64,000 nt of DNA from Liolophura sinensis (lineage: Eukaryota > Mollusca > Polyplacophora > Chitonida > Chitonidae): NCBI RefSeq assembly GCF_032854445.1, contig NW_027017964.1, positions 124,001-188,000 on the forward strand, in the 5' to 3' direction. A model generated the notes under the pieces. The model did not search any database, was not told the origin of the DNA, and was given only the letters and a program-made list of their open reading frames with translations. The position numbers were made by a program, and so were the translations under genes. Below are positions 43,008 through 52,775 of this stretch, in pieces. Numbering within the stretch: the first letter of the stretch is position 1; every line of letters begins with the position of its first letter.

Positions 43008-43668
43008 TTTGAAGTATGCCTAATCTACAGCATCTCTCTAATACGAAAACATGGGGGACCTGGTACGTGCCCCGGCCCGCGGGAAGCAATGTTTCGCGTA
43101 CACAAATAATTGGGGTAATTATGCATGTAGGCCGGGCGCGTTTCGCGTACACAAATAATTGGGGTAATTGTGCATGTAGGCCGGGAGAGCGCCAGGGGGG
43201 GTCCGGCCAAGGAGAGCATGGTGGGGGCGCTCTTGCCCCCCCGGGGAGCGCGCCAGGGGGTCCGGCAAGGAGAGCATGGTGGGGGCGCTCTTGCCCCCCG
43301 GGGAGCGCGCCAGGGGGTCCGGCAAGGAGAGCATGGTGGGGGCGCTCTTGCCCCCCGGGGAGCGCGCCAGGGGGTCCGGCAAGGAGAGCATGGTGGGGGC
43401 GCTCTTGCCCCCCGGGGAGCGCGCCCGTGGGGACCGGCCAAGGAGAGCATGGTGGGGGGCGCTCACGTGCCCCACGCCTCCCCCACTGTCTGGTGCATTC
43501 GCCCCCCTGCTGCTCGGGTGCGTTTCGCGTACACAGATAATTGGGGTAATTGTGCATGTAGGCCGGGCGCGTTTCGCGTACACAGATAATTGGTGCATTC
43601 GCCCCCCTGCTGCTCGGGTGCGTTTCGCGTACACAAATAATTCGTGCATTCGCCCCCCTGCTGCTGTT
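43008..43668 (-). repeat. Element 1 right terminal inverted repeat, expanded
   Basis: Inner edge gtatgcctaatctacagcatctctctaatacg mirrors 28816-28846. It contains five 57-bp GC-rich units (ggagagcatggtgggggcgc...) against two on the left, and five copies, two truncated, of the 49-bp unit with cgcgtacacaaataattgg. The terminal string gcattcgcccccctgctgct occurs three times (about 43494, 43592, 43648), so the outer end has been re-copied. It is about twice the length of the left TIR. Confidence 0.88.
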
Positions 43669-43835
43669 GAGGCTTATGAGCCTTCATTATCACAGGTGTA
43701 TCAAACCCAGTCCTCAACATATTACAAGGTTTACGACTACGACTATGCTTTCAATCAATCTTCTGTAGATAAGTTTAATAACTGTCCTAGCAAGATCCTT
43801 TCATTTGGCCTTGCGTTCGGAATGCGTCCTGCAAC
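43669..43835 (+). other. Host spacer with an exon-like segment
   Basis: Immediately outside the right TIR an open stretch reads EAYEPSLSQVYQTQSSTYYK, then VYDYDYAFNQSSVDKFNNCP. The KVYDYD string and the cysteine recall the receptor-binding end of thioester/alpha-2-macroglobulin proteins, but the match is too short to name. It does not continue the reading direction of the exon-like fragment on the other side of element 1. Confidence 0.3.
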
Positions 43836-43943
43836 AAGGAGGCACATTACATGCACTTTAAGGATTCTTTCGTCGTCATATGACTGAAAAATTGTTAAGT
43901 ACGACGTTAAACCCCAAGCACTCACTCACTCTTTGCGCCCCAC
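43836..43943 (-). mobile_element. SINE family B fragment
   Basis: aaggattctttcgtcgtcatatgactgaaaaattgttaagtacgac gttaaaccccaagcactcactcac is the reverse complement of the start of the family B copy at about 25090. It separates the exon-like spacer from element 2. Confidence 0.7.
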
Positions 43944-44011
43944 CCCCCACCCGAGGGTCTGATGGCTATCGAAATTTCTTATTAGGTATACAACGAATAC
44001 AATGAATAATC

Positions 44012-44259
44012 ATGGGATCTCCCACGATGGAAACGACCAGCCAGCATATTTGGGCGAATTTAGTCGGTACGGTGCAAGACTTGCGAGGCTACAAAGAAGT
44101 CACCCACAGCATGTTTGAAGACGAACGCATCAACGCGGGCGACTGCTTGTGCTGAAGCTCTTCACCAACAACGTGTGCGCTTCGGTAGATCACGCCGAGC
44201 CAAACCGGCAGTATTATGAAAACCGGCTGCTGCCCGAGCTAATGAAGCAACAACCTTAA
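44012..44259 (+). pseudogene. Element 2 left-end small protein (~82 aa), one frameshift
   Basis: It starts MGSPTMETTSQHIWANLVGT, continues through QDLRGYKEVTHSMFEDERIN, and the frame breaks at about 44136-44140 after INAG. The +1-shifted frame holds LLVLKLFTNNVCASVDHAEP and ends at TAA 44257. The two halves join naturally, so this is a real small gene with one missing base. It has no counterpart in element 1. I recall a similar small protein at the left end of related coral elements (unverified). Function unknown. Confidence 0.5.
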
Positions 44260-44270
44260 CCCCCAGAACA

Positions 44271-44917
44271 TCATTCGGAAAGAGCGTTTTTCAGCTCTTG
44301 CCGAGCTAGTTTTCGGCCGCGATCTATAAGCTGTTTTTTCGTGCTTTCATCGATCTCTACGGCTTTGAATGTCTTACGAGACTTAGCGCGTATCTCCTGC
44401 TTCAGATCAGTGTAGTTCTGGAGCTCCTGAACGACTTGCCTGTACTCTACGTCCAAAATAACACATCAGATAATGCGTAGATACCTGCGCACGGATGCTG
44501 TTAAGTTTGGCCTCAGCCAACAGCCGTATATCGTTATGTTTCTTGGCCTTTGCGTGAAGTCGGTGGCTAACGAATTTTACGCGGCATTTAAGACACCGCA
44601 AGCTATGGCCGCAGATTCCATAGCCAAGACAGCAGGGGCTAGAATTATTGTTGTGAGTAGTCCCACACCTGGAACCCCTAGTCCCAAACCGGCCGTGAGC
44701 ATGGCCGAATCAAGGGCCTCGGCGGCTAAGACACCGCGCCGGTACTTTTTGTACAAGGCCCGGCGGAGATCTCGCTGAGATTCGCTGATATACTGCAGGC
44801 GATGGGCGTGCGCCACGCCCTCCGGGGGTTTTCAACCATCGGCGCGGTCGGGGATAAGAGGTGATCATCAGTAATTGTCGGGTCTTCATCCGAGATCGCC
44901 GGGTACAGTCGTCCCAT
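44271..44917 (-). pseudogene. Element 2 gene a homologue, broken
   Basis: It starts MGRLYPAISDEDPT and matches element 1 protein a in pieces: HRLQYISESQRDLRRALYKK, LGLGVPGVGLLTTIILAPAV, HAKAKKHNDIRLLAEAKLNS and YRQVVQELQNYTDL. Shifts occur near 44455, 44585 and 44800. The C-terminal extension (IDESTKKQLIDRGRKLARQE) is longer than in element 1, where the gene runs into the TIR. Confidence 0.68.
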
Positions 44918-44927
44918 ATTGTCCTTC

Positions 44928-45755
44928 CTACGAATCAACAACGTCGGTAAGCTCTAAATCGTCATCGGGAATACTAACACGAAAGCGGCGAAGGCGTATA
45001 TCGCACTCTAAATTGATTGCATCGAGATTTAAAACGCCCCCTATGACGACTCGTATATCCTCGAGAGAGCTCCGGATGATTGGTTCGCCCTGTATCAGTA
45101 ATTTGATCATCAGTCTGAGATCCTTTGTATCGTGCTCCGCAGGGGTTATTTTTACCCCGGTAATCAAAGTGCAACGGCGTTGTTCGGCCGCGCCAAGTAT
45201 GAGGTTGAAGATAAGTATAGATCCAGGGGATAGTAGTAGTGAGGGTTTAAAATCGGTTTGCGCGGCAAGACGCAAGGGATCTACACCAGGCGCCGCAGAT
45301 AGTGTAAAGTAACCTCTTACACCCGAAGATATATGACAGGCGCTGGCTGGTACCTACGATATGAAAGAGGCTCCGGAGTTGAAAACTTTTTTCACCACGC
45401 CACTAGCGGGCTGGACCGTCATCGGGGTCACCCTCACATCTATCAACCAATCGGGGTCGCGAGCTCTGGCAAGAACAAAGCGGTCTTCAAAGCGAATTAA
45501 AGAGAGTTTTTGTTCTTCAATTACCTCAGACGGTGACCTGCGAACTTGCTCTACAGAGGATGAGACATCTTAAAGGGAATCAAACGTGGCAGGTTCTGCT
45601 TGCCCCGGAATCTTTTTTCGGATGTACTTGCCACTTTTAAACTCGAAGGCGTAGATTTTACCTTCCTGACCTTGAAGTTCGAACTTCAACACATCAGCCA
45701 AGTCGCTTAAAGAGAGGCAGGCAGACCTGGGACCGGCTGCGTCCACCACACTCAT
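44928..45755 (-). pseudogene. Element 2 gene b homologue, nonsense and frameshift
   Basis: It starts MSVVDAAGPRSACLSLSDLA, matching element 1 protein b. The CAA codon seen in element 1 is TAA here at about 45570-45572, truncating the frame after 61 codons. After it the same gene continues in pieces (IEEQKLSLIRFEDRFVLARA, RDPDWLIDVRVTPM, CDIRLRRFRVSIPDDDLEL) with a further shift near 45300-45360. Confidence 0.7.
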
Positions 45756-46525
45756 TGTACTTCTAGGATAGCACTAATCTTCCCCACATACATACACACG
45801 CCGTTTTTGCCTAAAAGTGATAAGTGCATGTGCGTTATATTGTCGCCGCGCAACGCTTTGTACTGTGGGTGGGGAAATGAAAACGTCTTCCCGCAGTTTA
45901 TCCATTCACCAGTCACGTTGATGGTCTTAGGTAGTGTGCAACCGTCACCGTAATCTGAGGTTATTCTCAAGTTTTCTGAGGTGTTCAGTTCATCCAAATG
46001 CATGAAGGCTTCTATGTGTGTGAGCAATTTAGGTAGATTTTCACCCTCCATAATGCCCACTATGGGCGCAATCCCGTCGGAGAATCCTAAGATGGGGGCA
46101 AGCTCTTGGAGTATTATGAAGGTATTTTTAGGGGGGGTAAGGACTAAGCGGCCCGTGGCTTCATTTACTTCAAGAGAAACCCCACGCGGGTGGAATACAA
46201 TCTTGTTCAGCATAGAGATGTTGTAGTCGCCCGTCGGCACTTCAACACGGTAACCATCAAGCAAGAAGCCCACTCCGGGGGGTGGGGGGATATTCACCAA
46301 GTTCGGGTAGAATTTTGCGTCGCGAAGGGCGATTTTAAGGCGGCCGTCGAAGTTGTTAAGGGGTTGATACAGCTTGTACTTCCCCCCCATTTTTAACGTT
46401 ATTAAATGTGATAAACTTCGAAGCGGCAGGTTTCCCCGCAATTTTTTTGCGGATGTACTTACCACTTTGAAACTCGAAGGCGTAGATTTCACCATCCTCG
46501 CCTCCGAGTTCGAACTCCGACACAT
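45752..46525 (-). CDS. Element 2 gene c, copy 2, fused to an out-of-frame gene b fragment
   Basis: A 257-codon open frame. From about codon 45 on it matches protein c (NNFDGRLKIALRDAKFYPNL, GVGFLLDGYRVEVPTGDYNI, LQELAPILGFSDGIAP, FSFPHPQYKALRGD). The first 40 codons (MCRSSNSEARMVKSTPSSFK) are gene b sequence read out of frame. The fusion is the product of a tandem duplication (see 45752-47234). The natural start would be near 46400 but no ATG fits well, so translation of this copy is uncertain. Confidence 0.6.
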   Translation of the reverse strand: MCRSSNSEARMVKSTPSSFKVVSTSAKKLRGNLPLRSLSHLITLKMGGKYKLYQPLNNFDGRLKIALRDAKFYPNLVNIPPPPGVGFLLDGYRVEVPTGDYNISMLNKIVFHPRGVSLEVNEATGRLVLTPPKNTFIILQELAPILGFSDGIAPIVGIMEGENLPKLLTHIEAFMHLDELNTSENLRITSDYGDGCTLPKTINVTGEWINCGKTFSFPHPQYKALRGDNITHMHLSLLGKNGVCMYVGKISAILEVQ

Positions 46526-46586
46526 CTGCCAAGTCGCTTAAAGACATGCACACAGACCTGGTACCGGATGAGGCCTCCATACTCAT
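46356..46586 (-). pseudogene. Duplicated gene b 5' fragment
   Basis: MSMEASSGTRSVCMSLSDLA, FELGGEDGEIYAFEFQSGKY and IRKKIAGKPA match the first 60 residues of gene b (45755 downwards). The fragment then runs into the second gene c copy. It marks the junction of a tandem duplication. Confidence 0.75.
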
Positions 46587-47234
46587 TGTATTTTTAGGAC
46601 ACTAAGGTACCCAACATTAATATACTTACCGTTTTTATCTAAAAGTGCCACGCTCAAGTGCGTTGTATAATCGTCGCCCAAGGCTTTGTACTGTGGATTG
46701 GGAAATGAAACCGTCTTCCCGCAGTTTATCCCTTCACCAGTCACGGCGATGGCCTGAAGTAGTGTTGAACCGCCACCGAAATCTGAGGTTATTCTCACGT
46801 TTTCTGAGGTGCCTCAGTTCATCCAAATACACGAAGAATTCTTTGTGTGTAACCAAGTTAGGTAGATTTTCACCCTCCATAGGCCCCCCTATGGACGCAA
46901 TCCCGTCGGAGAACCCTAAGATGGGGGCAAGCTCTTGGAGCGTTATGAAGGTATTTGTAGGGAGGGTAAGGACTAAGCGGCCCGTGGCTTCATTTAGTCC
47001 CAGAGAAATCCCATGCGGGCGGAATATATCCTTGTCCAGCATACAAACATTGTAGTTGCCCGCCGGCACTTCAACAAGTTTGCCCTCAAGCCCACTCCGG
47101 TTTGGATATTCACGCAGGCTGGGTAGAATGTTATCTCGCGAAGGGCGGTTTTTAAGGCGGCCGTCAAGGTTGTTAAGGGCATGAGGCAGCGTGTGTTGTG
47201 CCCCCTTTAGAATGTCAGACAATGTGATGAACAT
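46583..47234 (-). pseudogene. Element 2 gene c, copy 1, frameshifted
   Basis: The start MFITLSDILKGAQHTLPHAL is 10 bp from the divergent start of gene d, as in element 1. It matches protein c through VEVPAGNYNVCML and TFITLQELAPILGFSDGIAS, with shifts near 47080-47160 and at about 46812. The 3' end (NCGKTVSFPNPQYKAL, LSVALLDKNGKY) is intact in 46583-46798. Confidence 0.68.
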
Positions 47235-47244
47235 TTTAGCTACG

Positions 47245-48557
47245 ATGAACACCGCGGCTTACAGGTTCAACAGAGAGGCCACTTACAAGGCCGGGGCATT
47301 TCATAGTATCCAAACCCACGCAGAGCAGCTCACGCAATTTGACATCTACATCGATGAAAAGAAGGCCTTTCCAGTCCAGTTCACAAATGTGTTGGCCAAG
47401 TACCGGCTGCTACAGATAACCAGCAATGACATTGTTCAGGTCTGGAACACCAGTCCTATGCAATTCTGGCAGAACCAAGTGAACTTCGCGGTCTGGTGCG
47501 CAACCACGGCCTGCGGCGTCTCTGTAAAAGACCATCTTCTCGCCCCCGACAAACAAATAAGGGCCCTGTACACGTTCCATGTGTATTACCAAGTTAGGCG
47601 GATCTTAGAAGAGATCCAGCCCCCCCCCCCCCCACACCCCCCCCCCCTGCCGCAAGACAGAGCGTGGGGGACATTCGAAAACCCCCCACGGCAAGAGGGC
47701 CTATGAGAGGATTTGTAGGGAATTCCGCGTAGATGCGTACACAGACTGGAGGCGCAGGGGGGTGAATCACGGCCTCGGAGTGGCATATTACTATATCACG
47801 AGAACGGGTTACAGCCCCGTTGGCGATGGGACCTTCGATCCGAGCAGGATGTCGTTCTCTAGAAAGCCTGCAGCGCTCCACGTCGACTACATCGAGCAGG
47901 ACGCCGAGGAGGCTTGGGCGTCGTTCATTGCCGACAAATCCCAAGGATTCACACAGCCGGGCGTAGAGCGCCTAAACGATTCCATCCGGACATACGTGGG
48001 GGCTATTCTAGGCGCCCAAACGCAAACAAGGGTGCGTATTCTAGGCACGGGCACAGCCTTCGACGCGCAAAAACAGTTTGCCGCGAACGTTGAAGACGCT
48101 ATTTCCTCTCCGATTGACCTTCCGTCTGCTATCAAACGCTACCAGGACGTGCTACAGTATGCCGGGAGCGCTATAGACTTTGTGTATGGCATAGGCCTAT
48201 ATATGTGACATAGGCCCCAGCGACATGCTTCTCCAGATCGGCCATGTGGCGAACTACAACAACAAAATCGTTGTGGCCACAGAGGACCAGAAGCTAGGCG
48301 CCAATGAGGGTGTGAACGCTAAAATACCGCCCACTTTGCACAAGCGCGCACCTTTCCACGGGATCGTTAAGCCACAAGAAAGCGTCCCACCACGTTCCCA
48401 CGTTAAGCTGCAAGAAAGCGTCCCACCACCTTCCCTCGTTGAACCACAAGAAAGCGTCCCACCACCCACCGCAGGAATCAATCACGATGCGGAGAAGACA
48501 GCCATCGTCGTCGCTGGGGTTGGTATCGGCTTACTGCTGCTGTGGACTATTCCTTAA
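47245..48557 (+). pseudogene. Element 2 gene d homologue, frameshifted
   Basis: It starts MNTAAYRFNREATYKAGAFH, homologous to element 1 protein d. A C-run (47620-47650) expanded the coding sequence into prolines, and the frame is lost near 47690. It resumes at about 47765 (NHGLGVAYYYITRTGYSPVG) and stops at TGA 48206, where a 7-bp insertion (tgacata) follows GLYM. The tail (48225-48557) has three KPQESVPP-like repeats in place of the low-complexity part and a C-terminal hydrophobic segment (AIVVAGVGIGLLLLW). Confidence 0.72.
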
Positions 48558-49898
48558 ATAATTGCGAACAGCCACGAGCATTAGGCCACCTACTGCGATG
48601 ACTAGAGCCCTGACATTATCCGCCAGCCACCCAGCTGCTTTCCCGAGAAGGTTCAGTAGGCAGGGCACGATGCTGCCAACAATACCCGGAATCGCACCGG
48701 CAGCCTTCCCAGCCAGCTTGCCAAGGGCGCGCGCCAGGGACTGGAGATGTTTTTTCACTCATTCTTTAAGACCACGCCCGTCGGGTGGAGGTGGTGTTGG
48801 CTGGATGCCCCCGCCGGACCCGCCAGTCAGCGCCAACTTTATCGCTAGCCCCAGTGTCAAGATCGCCATCCCAAATGCCGTGAGAATGGAGGCCACTGTT
48901 ATTCCCTGCTCCCGGAAGAGGGTGCGGACGCGCTCGGCCAGAGTGGTATCCTTGTGTAGGATGCGATAGATCGTCTGCTTGATGCGGTGTATTTGCTTGC
49001 GCAGGGCTTCACCCGTTAAAGAGGCTGCTTCAAGCCGGGCCACCCTCTCGTCCTCGAGATTCCTTATCCGGTCTTGGATCTCGCTCCGCAAGGCTTTTTT
49101 ATCATAAGGGACCTCTCCCAACTTCCGTTTTTGTTTTGCGATGTACTTATCGAGACTTGACAGCTTGGCGAGGTTATTCGCGTGTTCGCCTTCCGAGGCC
49201 TGCAGTGCCTTGTCAAGCCCCAGAAGTTCTCGCATGGGAAGAGGAGGGTCGTTTATCGTTTCAAGAGCCCGCCCGACCTCACTATCTGTCAAGCTTGTTT
49301 CCGGTAGTGTGTGGATAGCATCAGAGGTCTTTTTCGCTGGTTGGTTTAAATCCTCCAGCGGTATGGTTTCTGACTCGTCGGCCGCGGCACCGAGTTCTGA
49401 ACTCGCTTTCCTCAGGGCTGCGACTGCTTTCGGATGCAACGTTGTCGGTTCACTTCTGTTCCAGTTTGTAAAGCCCAGCCCGTTTCGAATAGCAACACCC
49501 ACCCCTTTTTGTGAGGCGACTGTTGTGAGTTTTTTCGGTCTACCTCTTAGTTTGTTGATGAGGTCCACCTCAGGGTAAGCCTGGAGTCGCACTATCCCTT
49601 CGCTAATCTCAAAATTCATGTAATGGCGTGTGAGACTTTTGGGGGTGAGTTTATACATCTCCTCCAAGTTGTTGTAATAATCATTAACGCCTTGCGCTAA
49701 TACCCTTCCTTCTTGGGATTTGAGGAACTCATCATCAAAGCTTTGTTGCTCAGGAACCACCCCGATCTGGACATCACCACCTGCACGGAGAGTGGTCTGC
49801 TCGTCGTAGGTTTTGTTGTCCTCTCTGACATCGTCTTGGGCGTAGTCCTTTTCGACGACGTCGTTGAACGCCGGTTTATCAAAGTTAAAGTCTGCCAT
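48531..49898 (-). pseudogene. Element 2 gene e homologue with one nonsense codon
   Basis: The start MADFNFDKPAFNDVV follows upstream non-matching codons. One frame runs to 48759, where a TGA stands for the tryptophan seen in element 1 (KEWVKKHL). The same frame continues after the stop with MKKHLQSLARALGKLAGKAA to 48531. Coiled coil (LGEVPYDKKALRSEIQDRIR, NLEDERVARLEAASLTGEAL), hydrophobic helix and C-terminal hydrophobic segments are all conserved. This copy shows the correct full length (about 455 residues) and explains the split gene in element 1. Confidence 0.78.
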
Positions 49899-49942
49899 AA
49901 TGCTCGTATTGAACATTGCAAGGTATACCTTCAATACACACA

Positions 49943-51505
49943 ATGGATGCATACGGACGCAAGCTAAACCCTTTCAGAACACTCTGTAAGCCTCGGGGGG
50001 TACAAGGTGTACGGCAGTCCTTGGTCGTCACCAACAACCCGAGTACGATCGACCAGAATCCACAACTCTTGGTCCGCTTCCCCAACCTCGGCGCAAATAA
50101 CGTCATTGTGCCCGGTACCGTGCGCTAGGCTTTCTCGATCACGATCAATTCATCCGGCCCGAACGCCACAGTGGTCGGGAATCTCTGACGCGCAGTAGTC
50201 AAGAAAAACAGGATCAGAATCAGCGGGAATGAGGTAATGTCCATCGACGACTCTGATGTGTTTCATTGCTACGGCGACTTATGGCTGACCAAAAACGAAC
50301 GGCAGAATGCAGCCTACCAAGGCATCGGCAGCAAAAACATGCTTAAACTTCGAGTCGGAGCGGAGGACGCAAGTGACGACAATGCTGGAGAAAAAGCCAT
50401 CGCTCGCGCATTTGGCCGCCGGTTCCATATCCCGCTAGACTTTGAGCTTCTAGATAGCCACATGCCATTCTATCAGAGTGCCTTGGCCGACCGACTGGAG
50501 TACGAACTGACCTTCAACGATTACAGCCGGGTCATCAACACAACAGACGATGACACGACTTACACCATCGACAACATCAGCCTGGAGTTCGATATGGTCA
50601 CCGATGAGGATTTTTTTTTTTTTTTTTTTTTTTGATTGGTGTTTTACGCCGTACTCAAGAATATTTCACTTATACGACGGCGGCCAGCATTATGGTGGGT
50701 GGAAACCGGGCAGAGCCCGGGGGAAACCCACGACCATCCGCAGGTTGCTGCCAGACCTTCTCACGTACGGCCGCCAGCATGAGCTGGACTTGAACTCACA
50801 GCGACCGCATTGGTGAGAGACTCATGGGTCATTACGCTGCGCTAGCGCTTTAACCGACTGAGCCACGGAGGCCCCTTCACCGATGAGGAGCTCGCTAGAC
50901 AGATCCGCACCCAGTTTGCCGGGGGCGTCTCCATTCTGTATGATCGCGTCCTCCGCCACCGAAAGTTTGTTAAGGAAAAGTCTAATACTCTCTGGAACAT
51001 AAACCTAAACACTCCAGAGAGAGCAATGAAAGGCATCCTCATGTTGTTTGAGGCTAAAAGAACCCCGTGGGGGAGGAGGTGGGAATCCTTCTACAACCCG
51101 AAGATCACCAAAGCAGAAGTCACAATAGAAGGGGTCCCCAATCAGCTGTACAGCCAGGGCATGCGGGCGTACCAGCAATGGGGCGAGGTCCAGAGGTTCT
51201 TTGCCAGCTCACCCCTTAAGAAGCGGGACCCTGAGGTAGCCCGGGTCATAAAAGACTTAGGCCTGGCAGACGTCTCCCTGCAAGAGTTCTTGACGCACAA
51301 GCACGCCTTCTGGCTTGACCTTCGGCCAAGCGACGTTGACGAGGTGCATGGCAGTGGGCGGCGCGTGACGAACGCCAGCGAGGGGATTATGATACAGGTG
51401 ACAAAAGAGAGAGATGATCCCGGCGTGTTGAACGTATATCTTTATGTGATCATGGACGCAAAGCTGCACATCCAGAATGGCAGATTCGATAGCGCGCTTT
51501 ATTGA
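49943..51505 (+). pseudogene. Element 2 putative major capsid gene, interrupted by a SINE
   Basis: Starts MDAYGRKLNPFRTL. It is in frame except for TAG at 50126-50128, a TGA near 50186, a small shift near 50225, and the SINE at 50611-50876. Outside the SINE the frame continues through ELARQIRTQFAGGVSILYDR, FYNPKITKAEVTIEGVPNQL and HAFWLDLRPSDVD to the stop at 51505. Apart from the insertion it is much more continuous than the element 1 copy and gives the best view of the protein (about 430 residues). Capsid identity is inferred from position before the ATPase and from overall pattern. Confidence 0.72.
50611..50876 (-). mobile_element. SINE family A inserted in the capsid gene, 13-bp target-site duplication
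   Basis: TCACCGATGAGGA occurs at 50598-50610 and again at 50877-50889. Read on the minus strand, the element has a tRNA-like head (ggcctccgtggctcagtcgg with an A-box; a B-box-like gagttcaagtcc), a core and a poly(A) tail, seen here as 23 T at 50611-50633. Confidence 0.93.
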
Positions 51506-51640
51506 TGACGCCCACTACGCAATTATCTGTGGGCAGACTATATCTCTATGTGATTATGGACGCAATGCTGCACATCCAGAATGGTAGATTCGTTAACGCG
51601 CTTTATTGATGACGCCCACTCCGCTATTATCTGTGGGCAG
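51436..51640 (+). repeat. ~101-bp tandem duplication at the capsid/ATPase junction
   Basis: tatctttatgtgatcatgga through attatctgtgggcagac (about 51436-51536) is repeated, diverged by several bases, at about 51538-51640. It includes the capsid C-terminus and the ATPase start, so there are two candidate ATPase starts; only the second reads into the Walker A motif. Confidence 0.8.
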
Positions 51641-52309
51641 ACGAACTGCGGCAAAACAGTCTTCGTCCTGGGCGTGCTTGATGGCCCTTTCCGCGGTTTC
51701 TTTCATCACATTGTGATCCTGTGCCCCACTCTTAAGTATAACGAGGCGTACCGGCGGCGATGGATACTGTCTGACCCTGAGGTCTATTGTTTTGACCCCG
51801 TCGAGCGGCTAAACGAATGCCTGAGAGCTTTCTACAGATTGTCCGAGGGGGAGCCCACCCTATACATCATCGATGATTGTAGCGCGTTGGAGGCGATGAA
51901 GAAGAAAGAAAAAATGCTGTCATTCATGGCTTTCTCCGGCCGTCATGCAAAACAAAGCGTCTGGGTCCTCACTCAGAAATACAACGCCGTCCTCAAAGAC
52001 TTTCGCGAACAGACAAGGTGGGTGGCTTTGTTCCACTGCAAAGATCGGCACTCGTTCAACGAATGCCTGGACGAGAACCACATCATCGAGGCCGAGAGCG
52101 AAAAGGCAGTGGTTCCACAGAAGATCAAGAACAATCCGCATTCTAAGCTCCTGCTAATAACTGATATGCCCGCCACGTCTAAGATTATATATTTCACGTA
52201 CTCGCCCCTACGTATTAATAATGGATACCGACGAGCTTATAGACCAGATTCTGGGCGAGGAGGAGGACCAGGGGAAGCCCAGCCAACATGCACGGTAGCT
52301 CAGGGATAG
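51581..52309 (+). CDS. Element 2 packaging ATPase (FtsK/HerA-type), intact frame
   Basis: Start MVDSLTRFIDDAHSAIICGQ; Walker A GQTNCGKT at residues 20-27; HIVILCPTLKYNEAY; Walker B PTLYIIDDCSA at about 89-99; then SVWVLTQKYNAVLKDFREQT, which includes the sensor motif, and VALFHCKD. The family role is DNA translocation into the capsid. The frame is unbroken, unlike the element 1 copy, and about 213 residues match; the last ~30 codons run past the element 1 end and overlap gene h. This is the only large gene of element 2 without a visible lesion, though its promoter and partners are damaged. Confidence 0.87.
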   Translation: MVDSLTRFIDDAHSAIICGQTNCGKTVFVLGVLDGPFRGFFHHIVILCPTLKYNEAYRRRWILSDPEVYCFDPVERLNECLRAFYRLSEGEPTLYIIDDCSALEAMKKKEKMLSFMAFSGRHAKQSVWVLTQKYNAVLKDFREQTRWVALFHCKDRHSFNECLDENHIIEAESEKAVVPQKIKNNPHSKLLLITDMPATSKIIYFTYSPLRINNGYRRAYRPDSGRGGGPGEAQPTCTVAQG

Positions 52310-52775
52310 GGTGGCGGCACTTGCGGCGGGTGGGCAGGTCAAGCGATACCTGGGAAAAGACGTAACAGCCGCTGAGATCGACGCCATGAGTGACGAAGAC
52401 GTTGAAAGGCTGCACTCCCTGTACGAGGCTAAGCTCGGTGTGCGGATGGTTGACGGTCTCGGAGGTATATTCTTGAGATCATATGTAAAGGCGGCCAGCT
52501 GGCTCCTACCAATTTCACCCGAGAATCAACCAAAGCTCATGGCACAGCTCGCCACCGACCCATTTGTTGAACAGACGGTTAGCAGTGCTATCTGCTGGCT
52601 ATACTACTGCTATGGTAAGTACTTAGCACCGGTAACCATGGCGCTGACCACTACTGAGCACTGCTCATTTAAACACCACAGCTGTCCTAGAAATGATGAT
52701 CCAGAGGAACATGAGTACAACGAATCCGGAAGGCCCGAAGGAAGCGGAGGGGGTGACAGCGGCTTCTACGAATGA
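52221..52775 (+). pseudogene. Element 2 gene h, one nonsense codon
   Basis: Start MDTDELIDQILGEEEDQGKP, TAG at 52296-52298, then the same frame continues with DRVAALAAGGQVKRYLGKDV, IDAMSDEDVERLHSLYEAKL, IFLRSYVKAASWLLPISPEN and LATDPFVEQTVSSAI. It contains an acidic N-terminus, a helical region and a moderately hydrophobic segment (SAICWLYYCYGKYLAPVTMA). The 5' end overlaps the ATPase frame and the 3' end overlaps gene i. Function unknown. Confidence 0.65.

Larger units (their letters stand above)
28518..43668. mobile_element. Element 1: Polinton/Maverick- or adintovirus-like element with a helicase-type replication gene
   Basis: About 15 kb bounded by inverted repeats, encoding a DDE integrase, an FtsK/HerA-type packaging ATPase, a putative capsid protein, a polymerase-like replication protein and nine small genes. 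Integrase plus PolB plus ATPase plus TIRs is the defining Polinton set. It is GC-rich against the AT-rich host. No adenovirus-like maturation protease was recognised. Target-site duplications could not be defined, because the right end carries repeated copies of the terminal sequence. Several genes have one-base frameshifts. Confidence 0.88.

Noticed and set aside
43276-43887. Long frames in the right TIR (43016-43887, both strands)
   Set aside because: They are translations of 57-bp GC-rich tandem units that are open in many frames.
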